Origin: Bacilli bacterium
GTDB taxonomy: Bacteria; Bacillota_I; Bacilli_A; RFN20; CAG-826
Length of the DNA: 18,463 nucleotides
Assembly: GCA_900767605.1 (NCBI GenBank)
Contig: CAAFZT010000028.1
Span: forward strand, 1-18,463
Reading direction: 5' to 3'
The first letter of the stretch is position 1. Each line of letters starts with the position of its first letter. Both the position numbers and the translations under genes were made by a program. This document shows positions 1 through 8,129 of this stretch, one piece after another. Under the pieces are notes generated by a model that did no database searches, was not told where the DNA came from, and was given only the letters and a program-made list of their open reading frames with translations.

Positions 1-5
1 AGACA

Positions 6-45
6 AAATGGATGCCACCCCTTGTGTTCAGGGAAGCATCCATTT
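6..45. other. hairpin at left edge, possible terminator
   Basis: A perfect 10-bp inverted repeat (AAATGGATGC at 6-15, GCATCCATTT at 36-45) encloses a 20-nt segment in which CCCT (19-22) can pair with AGGG (30-33). On the plus strand the T-tract is short (TTT then GC). On the minus strand the stem is followed by TTTTGTCT. It could be the terminator of a gene to the left, or a structured leader element of the gene that follows. The window does not decide this. No T-box or other recognisable riboswitch signature was seen. Confidence 0.45.
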
Positions 46-151
46 GCAAGCTCGCTAAATGATGTTTAATATTTTGTCAGAATTGTCCAACAAATGGGTA
101 ACGCATCACCTTCGTGGAAGCGCTTTTTATTCCCCTTCGTTTCAATTCGTA

Positions 152-157
152 TACAAT
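152..157 (+). promoter_or_regulatory. possible -10 box for the dehydratase-activator gene
   Basis: TACAAT lies 9 nt upstream of the ATG at 167, inside TATACAAT (150-157). No convincing -35 hexamer is found 16-18 bp upstream, and no Shine-Dalgarno sequence stands before the ATG. If this -10 is used, transcription would begin within a few bases of the start codon, giving a leaderless or nearly leaderless message. Weak on sequence alone. Confidence 0.25.
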
Positions 158-166
158 GTTTCCCAT

Positions 167-3112
167 ATGGAAAAGTCCTTGTATAGCCTTGGAATTGATG
201 TAGGGTCGACCACGGTCAAAACCGTTTTGCTCGACGCGGGCGGGAGTTTGCTTTACGGCAATTATCTTCGTCACGCCTCCAAAGTCAAAGAGACGACCCT
301 TTTAGAATTAAAAGAAATCGAAGAACAGTATGGAGATATTTCTCTCAACGTTTCTTTAACGGGGTCGGCAGGACTTGGCTTAAGCGAACGGGCGGGTATT
401 CCATTTGTTCAAGAAGTGCAATCGTCTTATTACGCGATTAAAGTCCTCTATCCGAATGCAGACTGCGCGATAGAACTTGGGGGAGAAGACGCCAAAATCA
501 TCTTCATCACCGGCGGCCTAGAAGAGAGAATGAACGGCCAATGCGCCGGGGGAACTGGGGCATTTATCGACCAAATGGCCACCCTTTTGCATTTAACCCC
601 CTCCGAGATGGATGAATTGTCTCTTCGCGCCCAAAAGGCCTATCCCATTGCCTCCCGCTGTGGCGTTTTTGCTAAAAGCGACATCCAATCCCTTTTAAAT
701 TTCGGCGCCAGCAAAGAAGACGTCGCCCTTTCTATTTTCTACGCGGTTGCCGATCAAACGATCGCTGGTCTTGCCCAAGGAAGAGAAATTAAAGGGCATG
801 TCCTCTTTTTAGGAGGCCCGCTTTTCTTCCTTCAAGGGCTCCGCAAAGCCTTCAAGGACCGTCTCCATCTAGAAGAAGATGAAGCGATTTATCCAGAAGA
901 TGCCTCGATTTTTGTCGCACGAGGTGCTGCTTTATATTCCCAAAAAGCCGGCAAGGTGTTCTCTTTGTCTACCTTAATTCGGCAGTTAGAATCCGCCGAT
1001 GTTTCCGGGCAAGTGATTTCTGGAAAACCCCTTTTCTCCGGCCAAGAGGAATTCAAGACGTGGCTAAAACGTCACGAGGAACGCTTTGATGTTCCCCGGG
1101 GAAACCTCTCCACTTATGAAGGAAAAGCCTATCTAGGAATCGACGCGGGTAGCACGACCACCAAGTTGGTGTTACTGGGGGAAAACGAAGAAATCCTCTA
1201 TCAAAGTTATGCCTCCAACGCCGGCCTCCCCATTGAAAAAATCGCAGGAGAAATCCAAAAGATTTATGACATCATTGGCCCAAATTGCCATATCGTTTCT
1301 AGCGCCGTGACGGGATATGGAGAAGACATGATCCGTTCTTCTTTAGGCGTGGATTATGGCCTAGTAGAAACCGTTGCCCATTTCCGGGCCGCCAAACATT
1401 TCTGCCCGAATGTTGATTTTGTAATCGATATTGGGGGACAAGACATCAAATGCTTTAAGGTTCATGGCGGGGCGATCGATTCCATCATGCTCAATGAAGC
1501 CTGCTCTTCGGGATGTGGGTCCTTTTTGCAAACCTTCGCCGCCTCCCTTGGATACGAAGTCGAGGATTTTGCCAAAGCCGGCTATTTCGCGCCGAACCCC
1601 GTGGAGCTGGGATCCCGCTGCACGGTATTCATGAATTCTTCCGTGAAGCAAGCCCAGCGAGAAGGAGCAAGTGTGGCGGATATTTCGGCGGGCTTATCCC
1701 GTTCCGTTGTGAAAAACGCCCTCTATAAAGTCATCCGCGTCCGTTCGGCGGAAGAATTGGGTGAGAACATCGTTTGCCAAGGCGGCACGTTTTTAAATAA
1801 CGCCGTCCTCCGTTGCTTTGAACAAGAAATCGGAAAAGAAGTGATACGTCTACCGATTTCAGGCCTGATGGGGGCTTATGGAGCGGCATTATACGCGAAA
1901 GAAAAAGGTGGTTTAGGCGGTTTGATTTCCAAAGAAGCCCTTGGGGAATTTTCCTATACCTCTCGCCACGTGACTTGCCATGGTTGCACCGCCCATTGTT
2001 CCCTCAGCATGCTCCGCTTCCCCAATGGCAAAACCTTCTTATCTGGGAATAAATGCGATAAACCAGAAGGAAAAAGCGGCGGGGATGATTCCCTTGATAT
2101 CTATGCCTATAAGAGAAAACGTTTGGAAGAAAGGCTTCCGCAACCCGATTATCCCTGCGCCAAAGTTGGCTTGCCCCGCGCTTTGTGCATGTACGAGCAA
2201 TTGCCCTTATGGGATGCGTTTTTTAAAAAACTAGGTTTTGAAACGGTCGTATCCCCTTATTCCAACCGCGCTTTGTATCGCGCTGGCCAAAAAACGATTC
2301 CTAGCGATACGGCTTGCTATCCGGCCAAACTCTTCCATGGCCATGTCGATTATTTGATAAAGCAAGGGGTGGATTTCATTTTCTACCCCAGCGAATCCTA
2401 TAACGTGGACGAGAAACGGGGAGACAACCATTTCCAATGCCCGGTTGTGGCTTATTATGGTGAGCTCTTGCGCCAAAACGATTCGCGCCTCAACAAGAAA
2501 AATTTCTTAGATCCCTTCGTAGAGCTGCCCGCCTTTTCTAGTGCGGTTCATCAACTTTATGATTCGTTAAAGCGCTTCGGCGTAAGAAAAAACGAAGTCA
2601 AAGTCGCCCTTCAATTTGGCTTGGATGAACTCCAAAAATACCGGGAAGATTGCAAACGAGAAGGAGAAAGGATCCTTGGCGAAGCTAGGGCGAAGAAGAT
2701 GCCAATCATCGTTTTGGCGGGGCGTCCCTACCACGTGGACCCTGAGATTAACCATGGAATTGACCGTTTACTCGATCGATTAGGCGTCGCCGTATTAAGC
2801 GAAGATTCTTTACGCTTTGGCCCCAAAATTCGCCCCCACGTCCTTAACCAATGGACCTATCATGCTCGACTTTATGACTGTGCGAACCTCTGCACCCAAA
2901 ACCAAGATATGAACCTCGTTCAACTTGTGAGCTTTGGTTGCGGCGTTGACGCCGTTACAAGTGACGAAGTCCGTCGCATCCTTGAAGAAAAAGGACGTCT
3001 ATACACCCAAATCAAAATCGATGAAATCAGTAACCTTGGCGCGGTGAAGATTCGCCTTCGTTCTTTGCTCGCCGCCTTGGAAGAAAGGGAAGACCATGGA
3101 TCCCGAAATTAA
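167..3112 (+). CDS. 2-hydroxyacyl-CoA dehydratase activator-like protein, BadF/BadG/HgdC ATPase plus DUF2229, N-terminal part of a split protein
   Basis: 981 residues from the ATG at 167; the open frame extends upstream to 59, but the extra 36 residues resemble nothing in the family. Two ASKHA-type ATPase units are visible. The first opens with LGIDVGSTTVKTVLLD (residues ~7-22), the second with LGIDAGSTTTKLVLLG (~321). In unit one, QCAGGTGAF and SRCGVFAKSD place cysteines at 126 and 165. The family activator HgdC binds its [4Fe-4S] cluster with two cysteines at the same spacing (39), so cluster binding and ATP-driven electron transfer are likely. Unit two has its own pair (EACSSGCGSF, SRCTVFMNS). 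A DUF2229 segment follows (~665 onward, KVGLPRALCMYEQLPLW). The next gene overlaps by 17 nt and supplies the C-terminal domain that is usually fused in ~1400-residue homologues. No true dehydratase subunits are in the window, so the substrate is unknown. Family call strong, physiological role open. Confidence 0.88.
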   Translation: MEKSLYSLGIDVGSTTVKTVLLDAGGSLLYGNYLRHASKVKETTLLELKEIEEQYGDISLNVSLTGSAGLGLSERAGIPFVQEVQSSYYAIKVLYPNADCAIELGGEDAKIIFITGGLEERMNGQCAGGTGAFIDQMATLLHLTPSEMDELSLRAQKAYPIASRCGVFAKSDIQSLLNFGASKEDVALSIFYAVADQTIAGLAQGREIKGHVLFLGGPLFFLQGLRKAFKDRLHLEEDEAIYPEDASIFVARGAALYSQKAGKVFSLSTLIRQLESADVSGQVISGKPLFSGQEEFKTWLKRHEERFDVPRGNLSTYEGKAYLGIDAGSTTTKLVLLGENEEILYQSYASNAGLPIEKIAGEIQKIYDIIGPNCHIVSSAVTGYGEDMIRSSLGVDYGLVETVAHFRAAKHFCPNVDFVIDIGGQDIKCFKVHGGAIDSIMLNEACSSGCGSFLQTFAASLGYEVEDFAKAGYFAPNPVELGSRCTVFMNSSVKQAQREGASVADISAGLSRSVVKNALYKVIRVRSAEELGENIVCQGGTFLNNAVLRCFEQEIGKEVIRLPISGLMGAYGAALYAKEKGGLGGLISKEALGEFSYTSRHVTCHGCTAHCSLSMLRFPNGKTFLSGNKCDKPEGKSGGDDSLDIYAYKRKRLEERLPQPDYPCAKVGLPRALCMYEQLPLWDAFFKKLGFETVVSPYSNRALYRAGQKTIPSDTACYPAKLFHGHVDYLIKQGVDFIFYPSESYNVDEKRGDNHFQCPVVAYYGELLRQNDSRLNKKNFLDPFVELPAFSSAVHQLYDSLKRFGVRKNEVKVALQFGLDELQKYREDCKREGERILGEARAKKMPIIVLAGRPYHVDPEINHGIDRLLDRLGVAVLSEDSLRFGPKIRPHVLNQWTYHARLYDCANLCTQNQDMNLVQLVSFGCGVDAVTSDEVRRILEEKGRLYTQIKIDEISNLGAVKIRLRSLLAALEEREDHGSRN

Positions 3113-4334
3113 ACAAAGAAACGCCTTATTCAAAAAAATGAAGAGGGAACACTATACGGTTTTGATCCCGGATATGTGCCCTATTCATTTTGCTTTGATC
3201 GCCAAAGAAATCGAAAGGCGCTTTGACATCCGCGTGCAAATCGTCACCCCGACGGGCCGTCAAGCCAAAGATGATGGCCTCACCGCGGTTCATAACGACG
3301 CTTGCTATCCCGTCATCATTACCTGCGGGGCTTTTATCGCCGAACTTCGGACGGGAAAATACGATTTAAACAAAACCGCGGTGATGATTTCTCAAACCGG
3401 CGGGGGATGCCGAGCCTCCAATTATCTTTCCTTGTTCCGCAAAGCCTTCGAAAAGGAATTTCCCAAAGTCCCCGTTTTGTCCTTTAACCTTTCTGGCTTA
3501 ACCAAGGATACGGCTCTTCCCATGCCCCTTGGCTTTATCCGTGCCGCCTATCAAAGTGTTCTATACGGGGATTTCTTGATGAACCTTGAAATGCAAGCAC
3601 GTGCCTATTTTGAGGAAGAAGAAGTGAAGAAAGTAACGAGGGCGTGTATCGATAAACTCCAAAAGCAATTAGGACATCCCTCTTATTTTAAGACCAAGAA
3701 AAATGAAAAATGGATCCTTGAGGCCTTTGCCCGTTTTGCCCCACCTGCAACGAACCGCAAACCCCGTGTAGGGATTGTCGGAGAGATTTACGTGAAATAT
3801 TCTCCTTACGCGAATAATCATTTGGTGGATTATCTTTTCCATGCGGGAACCGAACCCACCTTGCCTTCTTTAAACGAATTTGTCCTTTACTGCATGAAGA
3901 ATTATTTTATCGATCACGATTATTATGGAAGAAATCGTGCGATCATGCCGTTTTTAAAACCCTTTTACCGTCATTGTTTACGCCTAAACGACAAGGCGGC
4001 GAAGATGCTAAAAGGAACCACCTTCCTTCCGTATGCGGACTTTGAAGAAATCGCAGAATGCGGCAAAAAAGTCATTAATCTAGGCGTGAAAATGGGAGAG
4101 GGGTGGGTAATCCCTGCCGAAATGGTCCATTATGCGACCCACGGCGTGAAAAACATCGTCGTGGTTCAGCCCTTTGGCTGCCTCCCCAACCACATCGTGG
4201 GAAAGGGGATGATTCGCCCAGTGAAAGAACTTTGTCGGGACGCCAATATCGTTCCCTTGGATTTTGATGCATCCAGCACAAGCGTTAATCAAGAAAATCG
4301 TCTAAAATTGATGCTAAGCAACATCGCCGAATAA
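3096..4334 (+). CDS. HgdB-like C-terminal partner of the split dehydratase-activator protein
   Basis: 412 residues. The start ATG at 3096 lies inside the previous gene, preceded by an AAGGGAAG ribosome site, so the two are probably translationally coupled. Recognisable segments are IPDMCPIHFALIAKE (~22), HNDACYPVIITCGAFIAEL (~68) and SQTGGGCRASNYLSLFRKAF (~99), followed by NLSGL. These match the last third of the large activase-related proteins of anaerobic Firmicutes, which resembles the dehydratase component (HgdB/D). Conserved cysteines (CPIH, DACYP, GGGCRAS, PFGCLP) suggest metal or Fe-S ligation, as in that family. In many genomes this domain is fused to the upstream protein; here it is a separate gene. 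The pair probably forms one complex. Reaction and substrate cannot be read from the sequence. Confidence 0.85.
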   Translation: MDPEIKQRNALFKKMKREHYTVLIPDMCPIHFALIAKEIERRFDIRVQIVTPTGRQAKDDGLTAVHNDACYPVIITCGAFIAELRTGKYDLNKTAVMISQTGGGCRASNYLSLFRKAFEKEFPKVPVLSFNLSGLTKDTALPMPLGFIRAAYQSVLYGDFLMNLEMQARAYFEEEEVKKVTRACIDKLQKQLGHPSYFKTKKNEKWILEAFARFAPPATNRKPRVGIVGEIYVKYSPYANNHLVDYLFHAGTEPTLPSLNEFVLYCMKNYFIDHDYYGRNRAIMPFLKPFYRHCLRLNDKAAKMLKGTTFLPYADFEEIAECGKKVINLGVKMGEGWVIPAEMVHYATHGVKNIVVVQPFGCLPNHIVGKGMIRPVKELCRDANIVPLDFDASSTSVNQENRLKLMLSNIAE

Positions 4335-4344
4335 AGGAGCTATT

Positions 4345-5079
4345 ATGGCTAAAAAAGCAAAACGGGAAGATTTCGACCCTATTTTATTCCAAGGAATCGC
4401 CCATCGTGGCTTGCACGATGAAAGCAAAACGGAGAATGGATTGAACGCCTTTAAGGCGGCTTTAGAGAATGGCTATGCCATCGAATTGGATATTCATTTG
4501 ACAAAGGACAACGAACTTTTGGTTTGCCATGACGACAATTTAAAACGAACGACGGGGAAAGAAGGAATCATTGAAGATTTGACCCTGGAAGAAATCCGGA
4601 ACGGATATCGTCTCCTGGACGGAGAAGTGGTTCCGACGTTCCAAGAGGTTTTAGACCTCGTTCAGGAAAAGACCCCGATTGTGGTGGAACTCAAAGTCCA
4701 TCAAAAGAATTTCCGCCCCTTGGCCAAAAAGGCGATGGAAGTGCTTCGTTCCGTTCAAAACAAGAAGCGCATCACTCTTATTTCCTTTGATCCGCGGGCT
4801 TTATATTGCTGCCGTAAAAGCCCCTTCACCCGCGGGCTATTGGTCTGCAAAAATAGCGAATGGGTCTTCCGCCTTCGGAGATGCTTCGAATATTTGGATG
4901 TGGAAGAATGCCTTCTCATCACCCCCAAATACCAAAAGGAGAGGAAGAAGGGCCGTCTTATGAACGTATGGACGATTCATAACGAGAATCAGCTGAAGGA
5001 AATCCGCGGCCAATTCGATATGATCACGTTTCAAGAACTGGGAACGGAGCGTATCCACGAATATCTAAAAGAAGAATAG
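4345..5079 (+). CDS. ugpQ: glycerophosphodiester phosphodiesterase, cytoplasmic GDPD family
   Basis: 244 residues, a typical length for single-domain GDPD. It starts at ATG 4345 behind an AAGGAG site that overlaps the stop of the preceding gene, so it is probably in the same operon. Catalytic features are clear: IAHRG (~16), TENGLNAFKAALENGYAIELDIHLTKD with the metal-binding Glu and Asp (~31-55), VCHDDNLKRTTG with the general-base His (~59) and VVELK (~113). These enzymes hydrolyse deacylated phospholipids to glycerol 3-phosphate and an alcohol. No signal peptide or membrane segment is visible, so it should act in the cytoplasm (UgpQ-like) rather than on exported substrates. The symbol is by family resemblance only. 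The gene ends at a strong hairpin terminator and faces a glycosyltransferase gene. Confidence 0.92.
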   Translation: MAKKAKREDFDPILFQGIAHRGLHDESKTENGLNAFKAALENGYAIELDIHLTKDNELLVCHDDNLKRTTGKEGIIEDLTLEEIRNGYRLLDGEVVPTFQEVLDLVQEKTPIVVELKVHQKNFRPLAKKAMEVLRSVQNKKRITLISFDPRALYCCRKSPFTRGLLVCKNSEWVFRLRRCFEYLDVEECLLITPKYQKERKKGRLMNVWTIHNENQLKEIRGQFDMITFQELGTERIHEYLKEE

Positions 5080-5083
5080 GATG

Positions 5084-5111
5084 AAAAAGCCCGGGGCGTT
5101 CCCGGGTTTTC
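5084..5111. terminator. bidirectional Rho-independent terminator between convergent genes
   Basis: Stem CCCGGG (5090-5095) pairs with CCCGGG (5101-5106) across a 5-nt loop (GCGTT), extended outward by a G-T pair and A-T pairs. A run of A on the left and TTTT on the right serve as U-tracts for transcripts arriving from either side. It sits between the stop codons of the convergent GDPD and glycosyltransferase genes. Confidence 0.9.
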
Positions 5112-5113
5112 GT

Positions 5114-6514
5114 TTATTTTTTCTCGAGTTTGGCTTTCTTCTCCGCCTCTTCCGCGGCGAGGTCTTTTCCGCTTTTGACGAAGTGATGGTCAATGTGTTT
5201 CCATTTCGGGTGGATGAAGGCGGACATCGCGGCGAAGATGGGGTCGATGACGTTATAGATGGGGAAGAGGAAGATGTAGAGGATGGTCTTCCAAAGTGGC
5301 AGCAAGAAGTGCTTCCATTCGCGGATGATGACGACGAGATTGATGAAGAAGCCCGAGACATAGGCCCCGGCAAATAAGGTGATGACATAGTTTCCAAAAG
5401 TCCACCAATTGAAATAACCGGAATTCCCAATTGTGAGGAATAAAATGATGGATGTTACCTGATAAAGGAAGCCCAACCAGAAATAGACGAAGCTCATGGG
5501 GAAGGTTTGCCAGAAGATATCGTATTTGCCCCAACTTGGCTTTTTGAAAAAGGATTTGAGGAGTTTCCATCCATACATATTGAAGGCGATTAATCCTCCG
5601 CGAGCCCAACGGACGCGTTGACGCCACAAAAGCTTGAGGGTGTTTGGTTGCTCCTCATAGAATACGGCCTCTCCTGTATATCCTGTTTTATAGCCACTCG
5701 CGGTTAGATCCATAACGGTTTCGATGTCTTCGGTAAGAGAAGTCCATTTCCATCCGCTTTTTGCAAGAACGTAGGAACGTAGAGTTGTCGAAGGGCCATA
5801 AACTTCTTGGGAAATGTTAAGAATAGAGCGAGCGCGCAAACCATTGACGGTATGCCCAAAAGCCTGAACTCCACACATGGCACTGATCCAGTTCTCGGAA
5901 AGGTTTTTGCTATTGCGATAGCAAACGCATTCATCCACATCGCTTGCTTGAAGGTAATTATTCAATTTGGTGAGGTAATCGGGCGCAGGAACGTTATCCG
6001 CGTCGAGGGTGGTATAAGCGTAGAAATCATGTTCGATGTCGATGTCCTTAGCCATTTGTTCCACAAGGCTTTTAAGCCCATACCCCTTAGAACGCTGACT
6101 AGGATCGTTATGGTAATAGACATGGGCGCCTAGCTTTTCGGCTACTTCCCCCGTTTTGTCGGTGCAGTTATCGGCGACGATAAAGATTTCGATGAGTTCC
6201 TGAGGATAGTCCATCGCGCGGATATCGTGGATGAGATTGCCAATGACGGCTTCCTCGTTCCAAGCGGTGATGATGAAGGCATAGCGTTTGTCTTTGGGAG
6301 CTTCTGGGTATCTACGGCTGCGACCAAATACCCCAAGAATAAAATAGAAGACGCGGTAGCAGGACAAGATGCCCAAAACGGCAAGGAGGCCGGAGAAGAC
6401 CAACTGAACGTATCCTTGTGCGGGAACGGGCTCGTTTTTGGAAATGGCATCCATGATGATGTCGATGCCGCAAAACCCGTAGAACCACTTGACGATGGCA
6501 TTCCAAATGACCAT
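5114..6514 (-). CDS. membrane-embedded family 2 glycosyltransferase, processive polysaccharide-synthase type
   Basis: 466 residues from ATG 6514. That start has an AGAGAGG ribosome site (complement of 6520-6526) and begins MVIWNAIVKW; the frame stays open 44 codons further upstream without a better start. An N-terminal hydrophobic segment (VQLVFSGLLAVLGILSCYRV) precedes the GT-A domain, which shows IITAWNEEAVIGNLI, VADNCTDKTGEVA, the metal-binding TTLDADNVPAPDYL, the acidic TEDIETVMDL and RQRVRWARGG, which is the Q-x-x-R-W signature of cellulose, hyaluronan and poly-GlcNAc synthases. At least three hydrophobic segments follow, and the protein ends in a Lys/Glu-rich tail. It probably uses a UDP-sugar to build and export or lipid-link a glycan. 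Neither product nor partners can be inferred, because no polysaccharide cluster surrounds it. There is no PilZ domain. Confidence 0.88.
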   Translation of the reverse strand: MVIWNAIVKWFYGFCGIDIIMDAISKNEPVPAQGYVQLVFSGLLAVLGILSCYRVFYFILGVFGRSRRYPEAPKDKRYAFIITAWNEEAVIGNLIHDIRAMDYPQELIEIFIVADNCTDKTGEVAEKLGAHVYYHNDPSQRSKGYGLKSLVEQMAKDIDIEHDFYAYTTLDADNVPAPDYLTKLNNYLQASDVDECVCYRNSKNLSENWISAMCGVQAFGHTVNGLRARSILNISQEVYGPSTTLRSYVLAKSGWKWTSLTEDIETVMDLTASGYKTGYTGEAVFYEEQPNTLKLLWRQRVRWARGGLIAFNMYGWKLLKSFFKKPSWGKYDIFWQTFPMSFVYFWLGFLYQVTSIILFLTIGNSGYFNWWTFGNYVITLFAGAYVSGFFINLVVIIREWKHFLLPLWKTILYIFLFPIYNVIDPIFAAMSAFIHPKWKHIDHHFVKSGKDLAAEEAEKKAKLEKK

Positions 6515-6566
6515 AAAATCCTCTCTTCTTTTTGACGTAATGCGCACATGATACTTTTTGCGCGTG

Positions 6567-6594
6567 CCCATAACAACCTTTAAAACTGGTGCAA
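6567..6594 (-). promoter_or_regulatory. weak candidate promoter for the glycosyltransferase
   Basis: On the minus strand TTGCAC (complement of 6589-6594) is followed after 16 nt by TATGGG (complement of 6567-6572), about 55 nt before the ATG at 6514. The -10 is poor. It is listed because the gene has no other visible promoter and no co-directional upstream neighbour. Confidence 0.3.
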
Positions 6595-6640
6595 GGTCTG
6601 AAAACGCTATCAAATGGATGGATTTCCGTTTCGCGGATTT

Positions 6641-6732
6641 CGCCAAATTACTAATTGAAAATCCGCCAAATCGCTAATTGGAAAAGCGCCAAATTTATAA
6701 TTGAAAATCCGCCAAATTAACAATTCGCTTTA
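6641..6732 (+). repeat. four tandem 23-bp repeats upstream of the DUF4143 ATPase gene
   Basis: Units begin at 6641, 6664, 6687 and 6710, an exact 23-bp period. Each starts CGCCAAAT and, after three variable bases, continues with (T/C)AATT; units 1-3 extend to TAATTGRAAA. Unit 1 contains the dyad AATTA-C-TAATT, and the CCAA...TTGG or CAA...TTG symmetry persists in units 2 and 3. The last unit runs into the probable -35 of the ATPase gene. The regular period of about two helical turns suggests a repressor or activator array on one DNA face. There are no spacers of unique sequence, so it is not a CRISPR. Confidence 0.9.
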
Positions 6733-6769
6733 AAAATATAGAATTTATCGTATAAAATAATATAGAGGA
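6729..6769 (+). promoter_or_regulatory. candidate promoter and ribosome site of the DUF4143 ATPase gene
   Basis: TTTAAA (6729-6734) is followed after 16 nt by TATAAA (6751-6756), with a second option TAATAT at 6758-6763. A GAGGA ribosome site (6765-6769) stands 8 nt before the ATG at 6778. The -35 overlaps the end of the fourth 23-bp repeat, which makes that repeat array a natural operator. Confidence 0.55.
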
Positions 6770-6777
6770 AAATCGAC

Positions 6778-8055
6778 ATGAAAAAATATAAACCTCGTGT
6801 AGCTGATCAAATTTTGAAACAAAAATTAGAAGGCAAAGGCGCCGTGCTTATCGAAGGACCGAAATGGTGCGGAAAAACAACGACTGCTGAGCAAATTGCC
6901 GCCAGCGTTCTTTACATGGACGACCCGGAAAGAAGACAACAGAATCTTGCCATGGCGGAATTAAGCCCCAAACAATTGCTAAAAGGAGCGGTGCCGCGTT
7001 TGATTGACGAATGGCAGCTGGCGCCGAAACTATGGGACACCATACGTTTTGAAGTCGATCACCGAGGAGAAATGGGCCAATTTATTTTGACGGGCTCGGC
7101 GGTTCCTGTAGATACAGATGAAATTACTCATTCGGGAACAGGGCGGTTCACATGGCTGACGATGCGACCGATGAGTTTATTTGAATCCTGCGATTCAACG
7201 GGCGAGGTTAGCCTGGCACATTTATTTGAAGGCCCCACCATGATAGAGGGCACTTCCTTTTTAGATCTTCAACGATTGGCGTTTTTGACTTGCCGTGGCG
7301 GATGGCCGCAAGCCATCGACATGAGGGAGGATATTGCGCTAGAACAAGCGTTCGATTATTGCGAAGCGGTTGTTCGTTCTGACATTAATCGCGCAGACAA
7401 TATTCAAAAAAATCCCAACCTTGTTCGGCGCTTTATGCGATCCTACGCAAGAAATCAAGGAAGTCAGGCATCCTTTAACGCTTTGGCGCAGGATGTTGAA
7501 GCTAATAATGGAGAGGGTCGAATTTGCGAAGCCACACTCCATTCTTATGCAAATGCCCTGCGGAAAATCTTTGTTATTGAGGACATGCCTGCATGGAACC
7601 CTAATTTACGGTCTAAAATCGCCATTCGGACGAGCGATACACGGTATTATGTGGACCCTTCCATTGCGACAGCATCCTTGGGGCTTGGCCCTGGCGACCT
7701 CCTAAATGACTTAAAAACCTTTGGGTTTCTCTTCGAGACCTTATGTGTGCGTGATTTGCGCGTTTTTGCCGACGCGTTAAACGGAAAGGTTTACCATTAC
7801 CGAGACAAGGACGGTCAAGAATGTGATGCTGTTATTCATTTACGAAATGGCAAATATGGCCTAATTGAGATTAAATTGGGAGGAGAAGGCCCCATTGAAA
7901 CGGCTGCGGCAAGTTTAAAGGCTTTGTCGGCTAAAATTGATACGGACAAAATGAAACGGCCATCTTTCCTTATGGTTTTGACGGGTGTTGGAGACTACGC
8001 CTATCGTCGAAACGACGGGGTATATGTGGTTCCCATTGGCACTTTAAAAAACTAA
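6778..8055 (+). CDS. AAA-type ATP-binding protein with C-terminal DUF4143
   Basis: 425 residues. The N-terminal ATPase has Walker A GPKWCGKTT (residues ~27-35), Walker B-like RLIDEWQL (~74-81) and the sensor-like FILTGSAVP. The C-terminal DUF4143 half contains FGFLFETLCVRDLRVF, then HYRDKDGQECDAVI (~341-354) and LIEIKLG (~361-367). The ECD...EIK pattern is what a PD-(D/E)xK nuclease fold shows. The family is common and mobile in gut bacteria and archaea. Its function is not established; defence or toxin-like roles have been suggested from the fold. It is a single-gene unit between the divergent glycosyltransferase and the Sir2 operon, with its own repeat-laden promoter region. Codon use is more AT-rich than the first genes of the window, consistent with acquisition, though not measured here. 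Confidence 0.88.
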   Translation: MKKYKPRVADQILKQKLEGKGAVLIEGPKWCGKTTTAEQIAASVLYMDDPERRQQNLAMAELSPKQLLKGAVPRLIDEWQLAPKLWDTIRFEVDHRGEMGQFILTGSAVPVDTDEITHSGTGRFTWLTMRPMSLFESCDSTGEVSLAHLFEGPTMIEGTSFLDLQRLAFLTCRGGWPQAIDMREDIALEQAFDYCEAVVRSDINRADNIQKNPNLVRRFMRSYARNQGSQASFNALAQDVEANNGEGRICEATLHSYANALRKIFVIEDMPAWNPNLRSKIAIRTSDTRYYVDPSIATASLGLGPGDLLNDLKTFGFLFETLCVRDLRVFADALNGKVYHYRDKDGQECDAVIHLRNGKYGLIEIKLGGEGPIETAAASLKALSAKIDTDKMKRPSFLMVLTGVGDYAYRRNDGVYVVPIGTLKN

Positions 8056-8070
8056 TTGCCGATTTCTAGG

Positions 8071-8082
8071 CCGATGCATCGG
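8071..8082. repeat. 12-bp perfect palindrome downstream of the ATPase gene
   Basis: CCGATGCATCGG is self-complementary over its whole length. It lies 16 nt after the ATPase stop codon and about 48 nt before the Sir2 start. There is no T-tract after it and no loop, so it is a poor terminator. It could be a protein-binding site for the Sir2 operon or chance. Confidence 0.35.
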
Positions 8083-8109
8083 ATCGTTACACTCTTTTCG
8101 AAGTTTTCA

Positions 8110-8128
8110 AAAGGAATATAATTCCTTT
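8110..8128 (+). promoter_or_regulatory. 19-bp perfect dyad containing a TATAAT box just before the Sir2 start
   Basis: AAAGGAAT-ATA-ATTCCTTT is a perfect 8+3+8 inverted repeat. It contains TATAAT at 8117-8122 and also the only Shine-Dalgarno-like string (AAAGGA), and it ends one base before the GTG at 8130. If the TATAAT is the -10 box, transcription would start at about the GTG and the message would be leaderless, with the dyad as an operator over the -10. The -35 is poor. If transcribed instead from farther upstream, the dyad would form a hairpin hiding the ribosome site. Confidence 0.5.
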
Positions 8129-8129
8129 C

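Noticed and set aside
59..166. N-terminal extension of the dehydratase-activator frame from ATG 59
   Set aside because: No ribosome site at 59, and the 36 extra residues do not resemble the family; the Met at 167 directly precedes the LGIDVGSTT motif.
6641..6732. CRISPR or plasmid origin iterons
   Set aside because: Head-to-tail repeats without spacers; no replication initiator gene nearby. A regulatory array fits better.
8071..8082. Terminator for the DUF4143 ATPase at the 12-bp palindrome
   Set aside because: No loop and no T-tract follow it; kept only as a palindrome.
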